Under the pieces are notes generated by a model. The model had not been told where the DNA came from, did not search any database, and saw only the letters and a list, made by a program, of their open reading frames with translations. Position numbers and translations under genes: made by a program. A DNA stretch of 64,000 nucleotides from Lucinisca nassula (Eukaryota; Mollusca; Bivalvia; Lucinida; Lucinidae), in the NCBI GenBank assembly GCA_963580285.1, contig OY757017.1, positions 110,889,245 to 110,953,244 on the forward strand. The letters run 5' to 3'. Each line of letters begins with the position of its first letter. The first letter of the stretch is position 1. Shown here piece by piece: positions 63,817 to 64,000 of the stretch.

Positions 63817-64000
63817 TTAACCCTTGACCTGCTGAATATTTAAATATGCCACACGCACTACCGATTATCACCCAATCAGATTACTTGATGCAAATTATTG
63901 CTATAAATTCACAATCTGAATGGCAAACAATGTAGATCCTGATCAGATGGCTGATCTGGATCTGCATTGTTTGAACGGCAAGACATATCCGGGTTCAGCG
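63817..64000 (+). mobile_element. M1 MITE copy cut by the window end
   Basis: TTAACCCTTGACCTGCTGAA, CCAATCAGATTACTTGATGC and the core GTAGATCCTGATCAGATGGC / TGATCTGGATCTGCA. The right terminus is just past or degenerate at 64000. Confidence 0.75.

Overview
The window looks like animal nuclear DNA, most probably from a bivalve mollusc (clam-like). The only convincing host gene has spliced exons with GT/AG boundaries, and nearly everything else is transposable elements: CR1-type non-LTR retrotransposons, a Penelope-like element of the permuted Naiad type, tRNA-derived SINEs, Tc1/pogo and TTAA MITEs, and dense palindromic hairpins of kinds I associate with bivalve genomes. The species cannot be named from sequence alone.

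The host gene is the 5' part of PIBF1 (CEP90, a centriolar-satellite coiled-coil protein) on the + strand. Its first coding exon is at 56286-56725 and its second at 62405-62525, separated by a 5.7 kb intron packed with LINE fragments and MITEs. The gene runs off the right edge.

Layout. 1-1522: SINE-like repeat and a LINE-B 3' fragment carrying one end of a DNA transposon. 1694-9597: nested structure, an outer inverted-repeat element (C) holding a tRNA-SINE, which holds a second element of the same family (D), which holds further insertions. 9883-10960: left part of another such element with a LINE-A 3' fragment inside. 11030-13345: LINE-C. 13349-14178: tandem 255-261 bp repeats each carrying a type I hammerhead ribozyme. 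16140-20340: Naiad Penelope-like element on the - strand with four in-frame UGA codons. 22396-25927: LINE-A on the - strand, split by element B. 27100-28042: decayed LINE. 28140-28506: tRNA-SINE sharing its 3' end with LINE-A. 28725-31930: satellite interrupted by LINE-D. 34105-43230: LINE-E (+), split first by a 4 kb transposon with a 3 bp target duplication and then by element A, and followed directly by element F (43247-44203). 44800-51449: LINE-B (+; two PHD fingers and a 2A-like motif in ORF1), split by a second Naiad copy and a 0.6 kb insertion. 51450-56042: element G, inserted in the LINE-B 3' tail. 56286-64000: PIBF1 exons and introns.

The most unusual signal is a group of foldback-like DNA transposons (A, B, C, D, F, G and several ends). 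Their terminal inverted repeats are themselves minisatellites (units near GTCGTTTCGCCCC, CAAACTCGGCCCCTGA, or GCGACAAGAA), and they make 8-9 bp target-site duplications. Most sit inside other retroelements. I see no transposase for them here. The second signal is the hammerhead tandem array, which fits a small animal retrozyme. The third is the Naiad element, whose four in-frame UGAs look like selenocysteine codons.
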